Below, in pieces: positions 34,869 to 43,509 of a stretch of 49,026 nucleotides of DNA. Positions within the stretch are counted from its first letter, which is position 1. Every line of letters begins with the position of its first letter. Source of the stretch: Bacteroidales bacterium. Lineage in GTDB: Bacteria; Bacteroidota; Bacteroidia; Bacteroidales; Paludibacteraceae. Made by a program: the position numbers and the translations under genes. The notes beneath the pieces were generated by a model. It saw only the letters and a list, made by a program, of their open reading frames with translations, was not told the origin of the DNA and made no database searches. Where the stretch lies: assembly GCA_012518275.1 (NCBI GenBank), contig JAAYSS010000062.1, forward strand, positions 1 to 49,026, given 5' to 3'.

Positions 34869-35339
34869 ATGAAAAATAAAAGAGAAAGGTTAAAGGTCGT
34901 TTCTGAAATTCTGAAGTTTCAGGTAATCGGCAGTCAGGAAGAGTTGTTAAAACAGCTTCGTAAGAGAGGTTTTGAGATTACCCAAGCTACCTTGTCGCGT
35001 GACCTAAAAGCGCTGAAAGTGGCTAAAACACCGCTGTCTAATGGAATGTATAAATATGTACTTCCGCCACAGATTATGCCAATTTCTGATGAATTGGCTT
35101 CGCATAACTTCACTTCACATGGAGCTGTGCTGAGTTTGGATTTTTCGGGTCATTTGGCTATCGTGAAAACCAGGCCGGGTTATGCAAGCGCTATTGCGTG
35201 GGATATAGATAACCGCGCAACAGATGAAGTGCTGGGTACAATAGCCGGCGATGATACTGTGTTGCTCATTCCGCGCGAAGGTGTTTCAAGGGATAAAATC
35301 ATAAAAGTAATTAACCATATTTTTCAGGAAAAGAATTAG
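34869..35339 (+). CDS. argR: Arginine repressor
   Basis: ArgR senses L-arginine as a hexamer and controls arginine genes. The 156 residues from the ATG at 34869 have the N-terminal winged helix (IGSQEELLKQLRKRGFEITQATLSRDLKALKVAK, with the recognition helix TQATLSRDL) and the C-terminal hexamerisation and arginine-binding domain ending with IAGDDTVLLIPREG (the GDDT motif). An earlier in-frame start at 34803 lies upstream of the promoter box and would add 22 residues; it is not used. It is followed by the GNAT gene and argG, most likely one operon and probably self-regulated. Confidence 0.95.
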   Translation: MKNKRERLKVVSEILKFQVIGSQEELLKQLRKRGFEITQATLSRDLKALKVAKTPLSNGMYKYVLPPQIMPISDELASHNFTSHGAVLSLDFSGHLAIVKTRPGYASAIAWDIDNRATDEVLGTIAGDDTVLLIPREGVSRDKIIKVINHIFQEKN

Positions 35340-35356
35340 AGAAAAGTTTAGTGAAA

Positions 35357-36064
35357 ATGAAAAAAGAAATATCGGAGATCGATAAAATATCCATAGTTGT
35401 GGCAGATGAGAGTCATTTGCCGTATGTGAATACCATACTTTCTACCATTGAAGCCGCAGCCAAGGTACGTGGTACCGGTATTGCCAAGCGTTCTCCTAAA
35501 TACGTAGAGGCAAAGATGAAAGAGAGAAAGGCAATTATTGCACTTACGAAAGATGGAGAATTTGCTGGATTTTGCTACATAGAAACTTGGAGTGGAAAAA
35601 AATTTGTTGCTAACTCGGGACTCATCGTTGTTGAAAAATTCCGTGGGCAGGGACTTGCCAAACGGATTAAGAAAAAAGCATTTCAACTTTCGCGTGAACG
35701 GTATCCGAATGCTAAGATTTTTGGTCTGACAACTGGTTTGGCTGTAATGAAAATTAATAATGAGCTGGGCTATCGACCGGTTACTTTCTCAGAACTTACT
35801 GATGATGAAGACTTTTGGAAAGGCTGTCAGAGCTGCGTGAACTACGATATCCTGCAACGAACTAAACGGAAACACTGCCTATGCACCGGAATGCTTTTCG
35901 ATCCGGTTTGGACTAAGAAGCAAGAAGAAGAAAAAGCGAAATCAAACTCGAAAAAAATTGTTGTAAGACCGGTAAGAAAGCCGATCAAATCAGCACATAA
36001 ATCGACTGCACCAAAGAAAAGGACAAAACGTAAAACAAACGTGATGAAAATCAACTTATTTTAA
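35357..36064 (+). CDS. GNAT acetyltransferase, candidate N-acylglutamate synthase
   Basis: 235 residues from the ATG at 35357. A GNAT fold covers about 1-150: VADESHLPYVNTILSTIEAAA, then GFCYIETW, VANSGLIVVEKFRGQGLAKRIKKKAF with the acetyl-CoA loop R-G-Q-G-L-A-K, and INNELGYRPV. Then follow a four-cysteine segment (GCQSCVNYD, HCLCTGM) and a Lys/Arg-rich tail. It lies between argR and argG, 17 nt behind the first and 31 nt before the second. No classical ArgA or ArgJ is in the window, so the arginine pathway's first acylation is the obvious candidate role (inference). It could instead modify a protein or another metabolite. Confidence 0.8.
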   Translation: MKKEISEIDKISIVVADESHLPYVNTILSTIEAAAKVRGTGIAKRSPKYVEAKMKERKAIIALTKDGEFAGFCYIETWSGKKFVANSGLIVVEKFRGQGLAKRIKKKAFQLSRERYPNAKIFGLTTGLAVMKINNELGYRPVTFSELTDDEDFWKGCQSCVNYDILQRTKRKHCLCTGMLFDPVWTKKQEEEKAKSNSKKIVVRPVRKPIKSAHKSTAPKKRTKRKTNVMKINLF

Positions 36065-36095
36065 AAATTTAGTCAGGGATAAAAATATTTACATT

Positions 36096-37298
36096 ATGAA
36101 AGAGAAAGTAGTATTAGCATTTAGTGGTGGACTGGATACTTCGTTCTGCACTAAATATTTAGCCGAGGATAAAGGTTACAATGTTTACACCGCAGTAGCC
36201 AATACGGGCGGATTTTCAGAAGAAGAGTTAAGTGTTATAGAAGAAAAAGCTTACAAACTTGGAGCAGTAAAACACGTAACACTTGATGTTACGCGTGAAT
36301 ATTACGAGAAAAGCATCAAATACATGGTGTTTGGTAATGTACTCCGCAACGGCACGTATCCGATTTCTGTAAGTTCTGAGCGGATTTTTCAAGCCATAGC
36401 CGTAATAAATTACGCTAAAGAAATAGGTGCAGATTACGTGGCTCACGGTAGTACCGGCGCAGGAAACGATCAGATACGTTTTGATTTGACTTTTGAAATT
36501 TTGGCACCCGAAATAAAAATTTTGACACCCACTCGCGATATGGTGCTTACCCGAGAATACGAGATAAATTACTTGAAACAGCACGGTTATGAAGCCGATT
36601 TCAAGAAAATGGAATACTCCATAAATAAAGGATTGTGGGGAACTTCCATTGGAGGCAAAGAAACATTAAATTCAGACACGACTCTTCCCGAAAGTGCTTA
36701 TCCGAGTCAGGTTGAGAAAACGGACGAAGAAAACATTACCATCAGTTTTGAAAAAGGGGAAATATGTGCAGTGAATGGTGAAAAATCGGATGATAAAATT
36801 AGCTTAATCAACAAACTCGAAAAAATTGCCAATAAATTTGGTATCGGGCGCGATATGCACATTGGTGATACAATTATCGGCATCAAAGGACGCGTTGGAT
36901 TTGAAGCAGCCGCCCCGATACTAATCATCAATGCACACAAAATGTTGGAAAAGCACACGCTTACCAAGTGGCAACAATACTGGAAAGATCAACTCGGCAC
37001 TTGGTATGGGATGTTTTTACATGAAGCACAGTATTTGGAGCCGGTAATGCGTGACATCGAAAAATTTCTTGAAAGCTCGCAAGAAAATGTAACGGGCACG
37101 GTCATCATTACGCTTCGACCGCGAGGCTATACGCTGGTGGGCGTGGAAAGTGATTTTGATTTGATGAAAACTGATTTTGGCGAATACGGCGAATTTAACA
37201 AAGCTTGGACTGCCGATGACGTGAAAGGATTCACGAAAATACTTGGGAATCAGATGAAGATTTTTCACAACGTACAGAAACGAAATAAAACCGATTAA
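36096..37298 (+). CDS. argG: Argininosuccinate synthase
   Basis: ArgG joins citrulline and aspartate, with ATP, to argininosuccinate. The 400 residues begin with the PP-loop AFSGGLDTS (8-16), then ANTGGFSEEE, YVAHGSTGAGNDQIRFDL and EYSINKGLWGTSIGGKET, all typical. The last gene of the argR-GNAT-argG unit; a perfect 13-bp hairpin follows 42 nt downstream. The next arginine genes that often follow in Bacteroidota (argC, argD) are not here. Confidence 0.96.
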   Translation: MKEKVVLAFSGGLDTSFCTKYLAEDKGYNVYTAVANTGGFSEEELSVIEEKAYKLGAVKHVTLDVTREYYEKSIKYMVFGNVLRNGTYPISVSSERIFQAIAVINYAKEIGADYVAHGSTGAGNDQIRFDLTFEILAPEIKILTPTRDMVLTREYEINYLKQHGYEADFKKMEYSINKGLWGTSIGGKETLNSDTTLPESAYPSQVEKTDEENITISFEKGEICAVNGEKSDDKISLINKLEKIANKFGIGRDMHIGDTIIGIKGRVGFEAAAPILIINAHKMLEKHTLTKWQQYWKDQLGTWYGMFLHEAQYLEPVMRDIEKFLESSQENVTGTVIITLRPRGYTLVGVESDFDLMKTDFGEYGEFNKAWTADDVKGFTKILGNQMKIFHNVQKRNKTD

Positions 37299-37340
37299 CT
37301 TATTGTTTTTTATTAATTAAATCTGTTTATCAATAAACAA

Positions 37341-37372
37341 AAGCACTTCCGAACCGCGATTCGGAAGTGCTT
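37341..37372 (+). terminator. Terminator behind argG
   Basis: AAGCACTTCCGAA (37341-37353) pairs perfectly with TTCGGAAGTGCTT (37360-37372), 13 bp, 6-nt loop. The T-tract after it is poor (GCTTTA). Confidence 0.75.
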
Positions 37373-37390
37373 GCTTTATGCACAAATTGA

Positions 37391-37516
37391 AAATAAGGTT
37401 TAGGCTTATTTCGTAAACTAACTATGCATAAAAGCTAATACAATAAAACGAAGAAACTATTCGTTTCTGTGAATTGTTTTTCAAAGTGCACTCTCAACTT
37501 CACAGCCGAGAGTGCA
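37391..37516. other. Cluster of inverted repeats, possible structured RNA
   Basis: Four pairings follow each other: AAATAAG 37391-37397 with CTTATTT 37405-37411; AAACGAA 37446-37452 with TTCGTTT 37460-37466; CTGTGAA 37467-37473 with TTCACAG 37499-37505; and TGCACTCTC 37487-37495 with GAGAGTGCA 37508-37516. The last two interlock, as in a pseudoknot or a pair of alternative stems. Lying upstream of the ileS -7 box, it would not be in a transcript from that promoter. Confidence 0.4.
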
Positions 37517-37739
37517 TCGACTTCAAACATAAATAAAAAATTATTCATTAGCTAAAACTAAAAAATGAAAAACAATTCATAATTGTGTTACACAATTTAC
37601 ATACCAAAATGGAGAATTACATAATAACTTGATTTCCTTAACTTAAATTACATTAAAGTGCCCCTTTTGACCATTTTTCAGCTTAATAATTTATGATTTT
37701 TAGGATAAGTATGCATTTTTATAATTTCATATTATTTAG

Positions 37740-37747
37740 TAATTTTG
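37740..37747 (+). promoter_or_regulatory. -7 promoter element for ileS
   Basis: TAATTTTG, 68 nt before the ileS ATG. The -33 position is T-rich without a clear TTG. Confidence 0.4.
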
Positions 37748-37815
37748 CACCTTAAAAATTTAGTCAAACAGCACATTAAATAAGTTGTAAAAATCGCGCA
37801 AATTCGCAGTTAAAA

Positions 37816-40800
37816 ATGAAAAAATTTAAAGAATATACCGAACTAAACCTTTCTGAAATTAATAAACAGATGCTTTCTTATTGGAATGAAAATAACATGT
37901 TTGAAAAAAGCATCGAAATTCGAGAAGGACAACCCACGTTTGTGTTTTATGAAGGACCACCTTCAGCCAACGGGATGCCGGGTATTCACCATGTGATGGC
38001 GCGTACTATCAAAGATGTTTTTTGCCGATACAAAACCATGCAGGGTTTTCAGGTAAAGCGAAAAGCTGGATGGGATACGCACGGACTGCCGGTTGAATTA
38101 GCCGTAGAAAAAATGCTTGGAATCACTAAAGATGATATCGGGAAAACTATTTCGGTGGAAGAATACAACAATGCTTGTCGGCGCGAAGTGATGAAATACA
38201 CCAAAGAATGGGAAGAACTTACCGAAAGAATGGGTTATTGGGTAGATATGGATGATCCGTATATCACGTACGACAATCGCTATATTGAAACACTTTGGTG
38301 GCTTCTCAAGCAGTTGTATAACAAAGGGTTATTGTACAAAGGCTACACCATTCAACCCTATTCTCCGGCTGCAGGAACGGGTCTTTCTACCCATGAACTA
38401 AATCAGCCGGGTTGTTACCGCGATGTAAAAGATACGACAGTTGTGGCGCAATTTAAGATTAAGAATAGGGAAAACACTTACTTCCTTGCTTGGACTACCA
38501 CACCTTGGACACTTCCGTCAAATACCGCCTTGGCAGTTGGGGCAAATATTGACTACGTGCAGGTAAAAACGCAAAATCCATATACCAAAGCTGAAGTTAA
38601 GTTGATTTTGGCTGAAAGCCTTCTTGATGCTGTGATGGACAAAAACAAGTATGAAATCCTTGAAAACTATAAAGGAAAAGATTTAGAAGGTATTGAATAC
38701 GAGCAACTTATTCCGTGGGTAAATCCGGGTGAAAATGCATTTCGAGTGGTTGTTGGCGATTTTGTTACCACTGAAGATGGAACAGGAATTGTGCATATCG
38801 CTCCCACTTTTGGAGCTGATGACGACCGTGTGGCAAAGCAAAACGACATTGCTCCGTTGATTTTAATTGATAAAGATGGGAACAAACGTCCGATGGTTGA
38901 TTTAACCGGAAAATTCTACAAAATAGAAGATTTAGATGCTGATTTTGTGAAGAACAATGTGAATGTGGAGATTTACAAAAAATTTGCCGGACGATTTGTG
39001 AAAAACGAATATGATTCTACGCTCACAGAAGAAGACGATACGCTAGATATTGATTTGGCTGTTATGCTGAAATTGCAGGGATTGGCATTCAAAATTGCAA
39101 AATATACACACAACTATCCGCATTGCTGGCGTACGGATAAGCCGGTGCTTTACTATCCACTTGACAGCTGGTTTATAAAAAGCACAGCTTGCCGTGATGA
39201 GATGATTGAGCTGAATAACACCATCCATTGGAAGCCAACTTCTACGGGCACAGGGCGTTTCGGGAAGTGGCTTGAAAATTTGCAGGACTGGAATCTGAGC
39301 CGAAGTCGTTACTGGGGAACACCCTTACCAATTTGGCGTACGGAAGATGGTTCGGAAGAAATTTGCATCGGTTCGGTAAGAGAATTGATGGATGAAATCG
39401 AGAAGTCGATTGAAGCAGGACTTATGTCCGAAAATCCTTATAAAAACTTCAAAGTTGGCGAATACACCGCTGAAAATTACGACCCGAAGAACATTGACCT
39501 TCACCGTCCCTACGTGGATAAAATCGTATTAGTTTCACCTTCAGGAAAAGCAATGAAGCGTGAGCTGGATTTGATTGATGTTTGGTTTGATAGCGGTGCA
39601 ATGCCGTTTGCGCAGTTACATTATCCGTTTGAAAACAAACAATTAGTTGAAAGTAAAGATTTTTACCCTGCCGATTTTATTTCCGAGGGTGTGGACCAAA
39701 CTCGGGGTTGGTTCTTCACGCTCCACGCCATCAGTGCGATGGTAAAAAGCTCTGTGGCTTTTAAAAATGTGATTTCCAATGGGTTGGTACTTGATAAAAC
39801 TGGCGCTAAAATGTCGAAACGACTAGGGAATGCTGTTGACCCGTTTTCAACCATTGAAAAATACGGCTCTGACCCACTGCGCTGGTACATGATGACCAAC
39901 GCTTCTCCGTGGGATAATCTTAAATTTGATATTGAAGGTGTAGAAGAAGTATGTCGGAAATTTTTTGGAACGCTGTATAACACCTATTCGTTCTTTGCGC
40001 TGTATGCCAATGTGGATAATTTTACCAATGAAGATGCTCAGATTCCACTGGAAAAGCGTCCAGAGATTGACCGATGGGCTATTTCTTTGCTGAATACATT
40101 AATTAAAGACGTAAAATTGTATTACGAAGATTACGAGCCTACCAAAGCGGGGCGTGCTATTTCCGATTTTGTGGGTGAAAATTTGAGTAACTGGTACGTT
40201 CGTTTGAATCGGAAACGTTATTGGGGTGGTGAATATGATGAAGATAAAATTGCCGCCTATCAGACGCTTTATACCTGTTTGGTTACCGTTTCTAAACTAA
40301 TGGCTCCGATTGCACCGTTTTACGCAGACCGACTTTATCAAGATTTGACGGGTGAAACTTCTGTACATCTTGCTGATTTTCCTACGTATGATGAAACTCT
40401 TATTGATAAAAACTTGGAGGAATGCATGCTGTTGGCACAACAAACTTCATCCATGATTTTGGCGCTTCGCCGAAAAGCAGAGAAAAAAGTGCGTCAGCCA
40501 TTAGCAAGAGCTGTGGTGCCTGCGCCGGATGAGAAAGTTTATGAGCAGATTAACTACATTGCAGATTTAATAAAAGCCGAAGTGAATATAAAGGAATTAG
40601 AAGTAATTTCGGCTAATGCAGATATGGAAGGTTTGGTTAAAAAAATCAAACCAAATTACAGAACGTTAGGTAAAAAATACGGCAAGCAGATGAAGGAAAT
40701 TGCTGCAGCCATGCCTAGAATGAATAAACAGCAGATTGCTGAAATTGAGAAAAAAGGTAAATATACTCTTATATTGCCGTCTGGCGATGTCTTACTTACG

Positions 40801-41157
40801 GAAGAAGACGTGGAAATTTTTACCGAAGATATGCCGGGCTGGTTGGTAGCTAACGAGGGAAACCTGACTGTAGCGTTGGATATTGATGTTTCTGATGAGC
40901 TGATCCGAGAAGGAATTGCGCGCGAATTGGTAAATCGCATTCAAAATATCCGTAAGTCAAGCGGATTCGAAATTACAGATAAAATAGAGGTGAAAATTGA
41001 AAAACTAAATGAAATAAATGATGCTGTGCTTGAACATTCAGAGTACATTGCTTCGCAAGTGCTCGCTAACTCCATTGAATTAGTAGATAAAATAGATAAT
41101 CCTGAAGAGTTGGATTTTGAAGATTACACAGTTAAAATATCGGTTATAAAACAATAA
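37816..41157 (+). CDS. ileS: Isoleucyl-tRNA synthetase, IleRS2 type
   Basis: Class I synthetase charging tRNA-Ile. The 1113 residues are longer than the roughly 940 of the E. coli enzyme and have the features of the second, eukaryote-like type: YEGPPSANGMPGIHHV at the catalytic site, RKAGWDTHGLPVELAVEK, KMSKR at 665-669, an editing domain (WTTTPWTLPSN and GTGIVHIAPTFG) and a long C-terminal extension instead of the zinc finger. The first signature reads G-I-H-H (56-59) where the canonical order is H-x-G-H. IleRS2 enzymes are known to resist mupirocin. The traR-like gene, lspA and a DUF4296 gene follow on the same strand. Confidence 0.96.
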   Translation: MKKFKEYTELNLSEINKQMLSYWNENNMFEKSIEIREGQPTFVFYEGPPSANGMPGIHHVMARTIKDVFCRYKTMQGFQVKRKAGWDTHGLPVELAVEKMLGITKDDIGKTISVEEYNNACRREVMKYTKEWEELTERMGYWVDMDDPYITYDNRYIETLWWLLKQLYNKGLLYKGYTIQPYSPAAGTGLSTHELNQPGCYRDVKDTTVVAQFKIKNRENTYFLAWTTTPWTLPSNTALAVGANIDYVQVKTQNPYTKAEVKLILAESLLDAVMDKNKYEILENYKGKDLEGIEYEQLIPWVNPGENAFRVVVGDFVTTEDGTGIVHIAPTFGADDDRVAKQNDIAPLILIDKDGNKRPMVDLTGKFYKIEDLDADFVKNNVNVEIYKKFAGRFVKNEYDSTLTEEDDTLDIDLAVMLKLQGLAFKIAKYTHNYPHCWRTDKPVLYYPLDSWFIKSTACRDEMIELNNTIHWKPTSTGTGRFGKWLENLQDWNLSRSRYWGTPLPIWRTEDGSEEICIGSVRELMDEIEKSIEAGLMSENPYKNFKVGEYTAENYDPKNIDLHRPYVDKIVLVSPSGKAMKRELDLIDVWFDSGAMPFAQLHYPFENKQLVESKDFYPADFISEGVDQTRGWFFTLHAISAMVKSSVAFKNVISNGLVLDKTGAKMSKRLGNAVDPFSTIEKYGSDPLRWYMMTNASPWDNLKFDIEGVEEVCRKFFGTLYNTYSFFALYANVDNFTNEDAQIPLEKRPEIDRWAISLLNTLIKDVKLYYEDYEPTKAGRAISDFVGENLSNWYVRLNRKRYWGGEYDEDKIAAYQTLYTCLVTVSKLMAPIAPFYADRLYQDLTGETSVHLADFPTYDETLIDKNLEECMLLAQQTSSMILALRRKAEKKVRQPLARAVVPAPDEKVYEQINYIADLIKAEVNIKELEVISANADMEGLVKKIKPNYRTLGKKYGKQMKEIAAAMPRMNKQQIAEIEKKGKYTLILPSGDVLLTEEDVEIFTEDMPGWLVANEGNLTVALDIDVSDELIREGIARELVNRIQNIRKSSGFEITDKIEVKIEKLNEINDAVLEHSEYIASQVLANSIELVDKIDNPEELDFEDYTVKISVIKQ

Positions 41158-41253
41158 TCAGAACTTTTGCTAAAATAATTGTACGATTGAAATAAAATGC
41201 GTATTTTCGCACATTCAAATACTTATTGTTGAACCTCGAAAACACGATGAATT

Positions 41254-41631
41254 ATGGCGGAAAAAAGAAACAGATATACAGATGCTGAGCTTGAAGAGTT
41301 TCGTGAAATAATTTTGCATAAATTAGAAAAAGCTCAGAAAGATTACGAAATGCTTCGTGAAGGAATCAATAACTTGGGTGGAAATGATATTACAGACACT
41401 TCCCCCACTTTCAAAGTGCTTGAAGAAGGCGCAACTACGTTAAATAAAGAAGAAGCCGGACAATTAGCACAACGGCAAATGAAGTTTATTCAACATTTGC
41501 AAGCTGCTTTGGTGCGAATAGAAAATAAAACTTACGGTATTTGCCGTGAAACTGGGAAATTAATTCCGAAAGAGCGTCTTCGTGCCGTGCCGCACGCTAC
41601 GTTAAGCATTGAAGCTAAGTCCAGACAATAA
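41254..41631 (+). CDS. TraR/DksA family protein lacking the zinc site
   Basis: 125 residues. A coiled coil (about 8-92: AELEEFREIILHKLEKAQKD and AGQLAQRQMKFIQHLQAAL) is followed by the conserved segment ENKTYGICRETGKLIPKERLRAVPHAT, which lines up with the zinc-finger region of DksA/TraR proteins. Only one of the four zinc cysteines is left (Cys97), so no zinc is bound. Zinc-less members occur in Bacteroidota and elsewhere. DksA proteins act on RNA polymerase through its secondary channel; whether this one does is unknown. It lies between ileS and lspA with a terminator-like hairpin behind it. Confidence 0.85.
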   Translation: MAEKRNRYTDAELEEFREIILHKLEKAQKDYEMLREGINNLGGNDITDTSPTFKVLEEGATTLNKEEAGQLAQRQMKFIQHLQAALVRIENKTYGICRETGKLIPKERLRAVPHATLSIEAKSRQ

Positions 41632-41697
41632 AGGATATTTCTTTGCTTCATTACGACGGTCGGTACCTTATGATGTTAATAAATTATTGAATAAAAT

Positions 41698-41736
41698 AAT
41701 TCGACAGCTGCATATTTTTACGGTTGTCGAATTTTT
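41698..41736 (+). terminator. Terminator behind the TraR/DksA-like gene
   Basis: AATTCGACA (41698-41706) pairs with TGTCGAATT (41725-41733), 9 bp with an 18-nt loop, followed by TTTATTT. It ends 25 nt before lspA, so it may separate transcripts or attenuate readthrough. Confidence 0.6.
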
Positions 41737-41761
41737 ATTTAACTGTAATTTTTTGGAATAA

Positions 41762-42382
41762 ATGTCAGTAAAAACTAAATCCATCTTGCTGATTTTACTG
41801 CTTTTGGTGGTAGATCAAGTTTCAAAATTCTATATAAAATTGAATTTTGCACTGGGCGATGAAGTGGAAGTTTTCTCGTGGTTCAAGATTTATTTTGTGG
41901 AAAACAAGGGGATGGCTTTCGGCATGGAAATTATCGGGAAGTTGTTTCTTACCCTTTTTCGCATTGTAGCGGTTGTGTTTTTGTCTGTTGTTATTCATCG
42001 TATGATTAAGCGGCAGATTCGTCCAGGATTTATTTTTGCGGTTTCTGTACTTCTCGCAGGTGCTGCCGGTAATATTGTGGATTCAATTTTTTACGGCGTT
42101 ATTTTCAGCGAAAGTACACCGTATCAAGTGGCAACACTTTTTCCTGCGGGGGGAGGCTATGCTCCGATTTTTTATGGGAAAGTGGTTGACATGTTCTTTT
42201 TTCCGATAATTACGAACAGCGCTGGTGAAACCGTGTTTTTTAAGTATATTTTCAATGTGGCTGACTCTTGCGTAACTGTTTCGGTATTTATTATTCTGTT
42301 GTTTTTTAGGAAAGAGCTCAATCAAGTCTTAGAATCAAAGAAAAATAAAGAGGCAATTTTAGAAAATGATTCGAAGAAATAG
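41762..42382 (+). CDS. lspA: Lipoprotein signal peptidase
   Basis: Inner-membrane aspartyl peptidase that cuts the signal off diacylated prolipoproteins. The 206 residues have four membrane helices, DQVSKFYIK after the first, ENKGMAFG, AAGNIVDSIFYG with Asp107 and FNVADSCVT with Asp168, the catalytic pair. Between the two aspartates lies a loop of about 60 residues, clearly longer than in the 164-residue E. coli enzyme; an enlarged loop here is typical of Bacteroidota. Many lipoproteins in this window (FKBPs, DUF4296) would be its substrates. Its end overlaps the next gene by 17 nt. Confidence 0.95.
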   Translation: MSVKTKSILLILLLLVVDQVSKFYIKLNFALGDEVEVFSWFKIYFVENKGMAFGMEIIGKLFLTLFRIVAVVFLSVVIHRMIKRQIRPGFIFAVSVLLAGAAGNIVDSIFYGVIFSESTPYQVATLFPAGGGYAPIFYGKVVDMFFFPIITNSAGETVFFKYIFNVADSCVTVSVFIILLFFRKELNQVLESKKNKEAILENDSKK

Positions 42383-43340
42383 CTACATATTCTTAGCGGT
42401 TTTTATCCTATTTGCAGGTATTTTCTCTACTTCCTGCAATCGCGATTCAAAAGCAAAGCTCAATTCAAAACAGATGGAAAATCTTTTGACAGATTTACAT
42501 GTGTTGGAAGGTTCTTTGCGTGCATCCGGCATGGGTTATGGGCAGGAAGAAATGGAAAAAGGTGCTTACTACAGAGCGCTTTTTGATAGATATGGTATTT
42601 CGAGTGAAGAGTTTGACTCGTGTCTTTCATGGTACACGAGACATCCCAAGAAATTTGAAAGGATTTATGCCAATGTGATTACCCGATTGGAGACTCTTCG
42701 CGATGATGTGGATAAAGGAAAGTTCCATCCGGTTGATTCTGCAAATGCGATTGACAGTATAAACCTTTGGTACTTACCGAAAAAATACACTTTCACAAAA
42801 GATTCAGTTAGAAATAAACTCTTTTTTGAAGTTGAAAATTCCGATTTACTTGCAGATGATATGTATGAACTATCATTTTTGCATCGTGTTGCACCATCAG
42901 ATTCAAGTCTAAACCAGCACGTGGTAATGTATGTGAACTATTTGAACGGTTATGTGGATAGCATTTATTCTGCCACAAAAAATGATAGCACGTTGCGTAG
43001 ATATACACTCAAATTTAAAGCACGGGAAGCGCTCAAAATAAAATCACTTAGCGGTTATATCTTAGGCAATGATTCGTCTATTGGCAAGATGAATGCGTTT
43101 GTAGATAGCGTGAAATTGATGCGTAAATATAATCCGTTCAAGCAAGACAGCATCCGAGCTGCCGTAATGAAACTAGATTCTACTGTGGTTGACAGTGTTG
43201 ATACAAGCCCGAAGGATTCCATAACGATAACGGGAAAGGATTCAATTCATGCTTTGGATGACGATTTACTTCCCCAAAAATTAGAAGGGTTTGAAAAAAC
43301 AAAGAAAATGGATAAAATCAAAGTTCAGGAAGATGAATGA
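42366..43340 (+). CDS. DUF4296-like lipoprotein
   Basis: 324 residues. Lipoprotein signal with lipobox STSC (Cys24), followed by KLNSKQMENLLTDLHVLEGSL and YYRALFDRYGISSEEFDSCLSWYTRHPKKFERIYANVITRLE, the pattern of DUF4296 (about 30-120). The rest is a less conserved, Asp/Ser-rich region ending in a charged tail. DUF4296 genes sit directly behind lspA in many Bacteroidota; the function is unknown. It overlaps the end of lspA by 17 nt, which suggests translational coupling. It is convergent with the SPFH gene region. Confidence 0.8.
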   Translation: MIRRNSYIFLAVFILFAGIFSTSCNRDSKAKLNSKQMENLLTDLHVLEGSLRASGMGYGQEEMEKGAYYRALFDRYGISSEEFDSCLSWYTRHPKKFERIYANVITRLETLRDDVDKGKFHPVDSANAIDSINLWYLPKKYTFTKDSVRNKLFFEVENSDLLADDMYELSFLHRVAPSDSSLNQHVVMYVNYLNGYVDSIYSATKNDSTLRRYTLKFKAREALKIKSLSGYILGNDSSIGKMNAFVDSVKLMRKYNPFKQDSIRAAVMKLDSTVVDSVDTSPKDSITITGKDSIHALDDDLLPQKLEGFEKTKKMDKIKVQEDE

Positions 43341-43373
43341 TGCTATCCATTTTCTCTTCCTTTTTTGAGTTGC

Positions 43374-43509
43374 TCAAATCTTGATTATGCAGGTGGAGAT
43401 TTTGCTCAATGTGTTTCGAAATTAGCCCTTCAGTCCATTTTTTCACTGCGCCCTTTGTTTTGATACGCAATATAAATGATTTGGTCTTATTTCCTTTTGA
43501 TACTGTCAA
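43374..43509 (-). pseudogene. Eroded Arc-like ribbon-helix-helix gene behind SPFH
   Basis: The minus-strand frame begins, after a TTG at 43509, with TVSKGNKTKSFILRI, the start of Arc-like proteins that follow SPFH genes in related bacteria (as I recall them, KKSF-x-LRI then W-A-A-x-E-F-R-S-x-N-G-Q-I). Frame 0 reads KKWTEGL and then loses the pattern. Shifting one base near 43422 gives FRNTLSKISTCIIKI, which restores the FRS-x-N-G-Q-I-x-W-I-I register at the right distance from the Trp, followed by a TGA at 43374-43376. So at least one frameshift has broken the gene; the linker before the Trp is also short. A sequencing error is possible. Confidence 0.45.

Larger units (their letters stand above)
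37299..37815. other. Intergenic gap between argG and ileS
   Basis: 517 bp without a credible gene. It holds the argG terminator (37341-37372), a row of further inverted repeats between 37391 and 37516, an AT-rich stretch with the short palindrome ACAATT/AATTGT near 37570, and a -7 box for ileS at 37740-37747. The inverted repeats are described separately. Confidence 0.6.
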
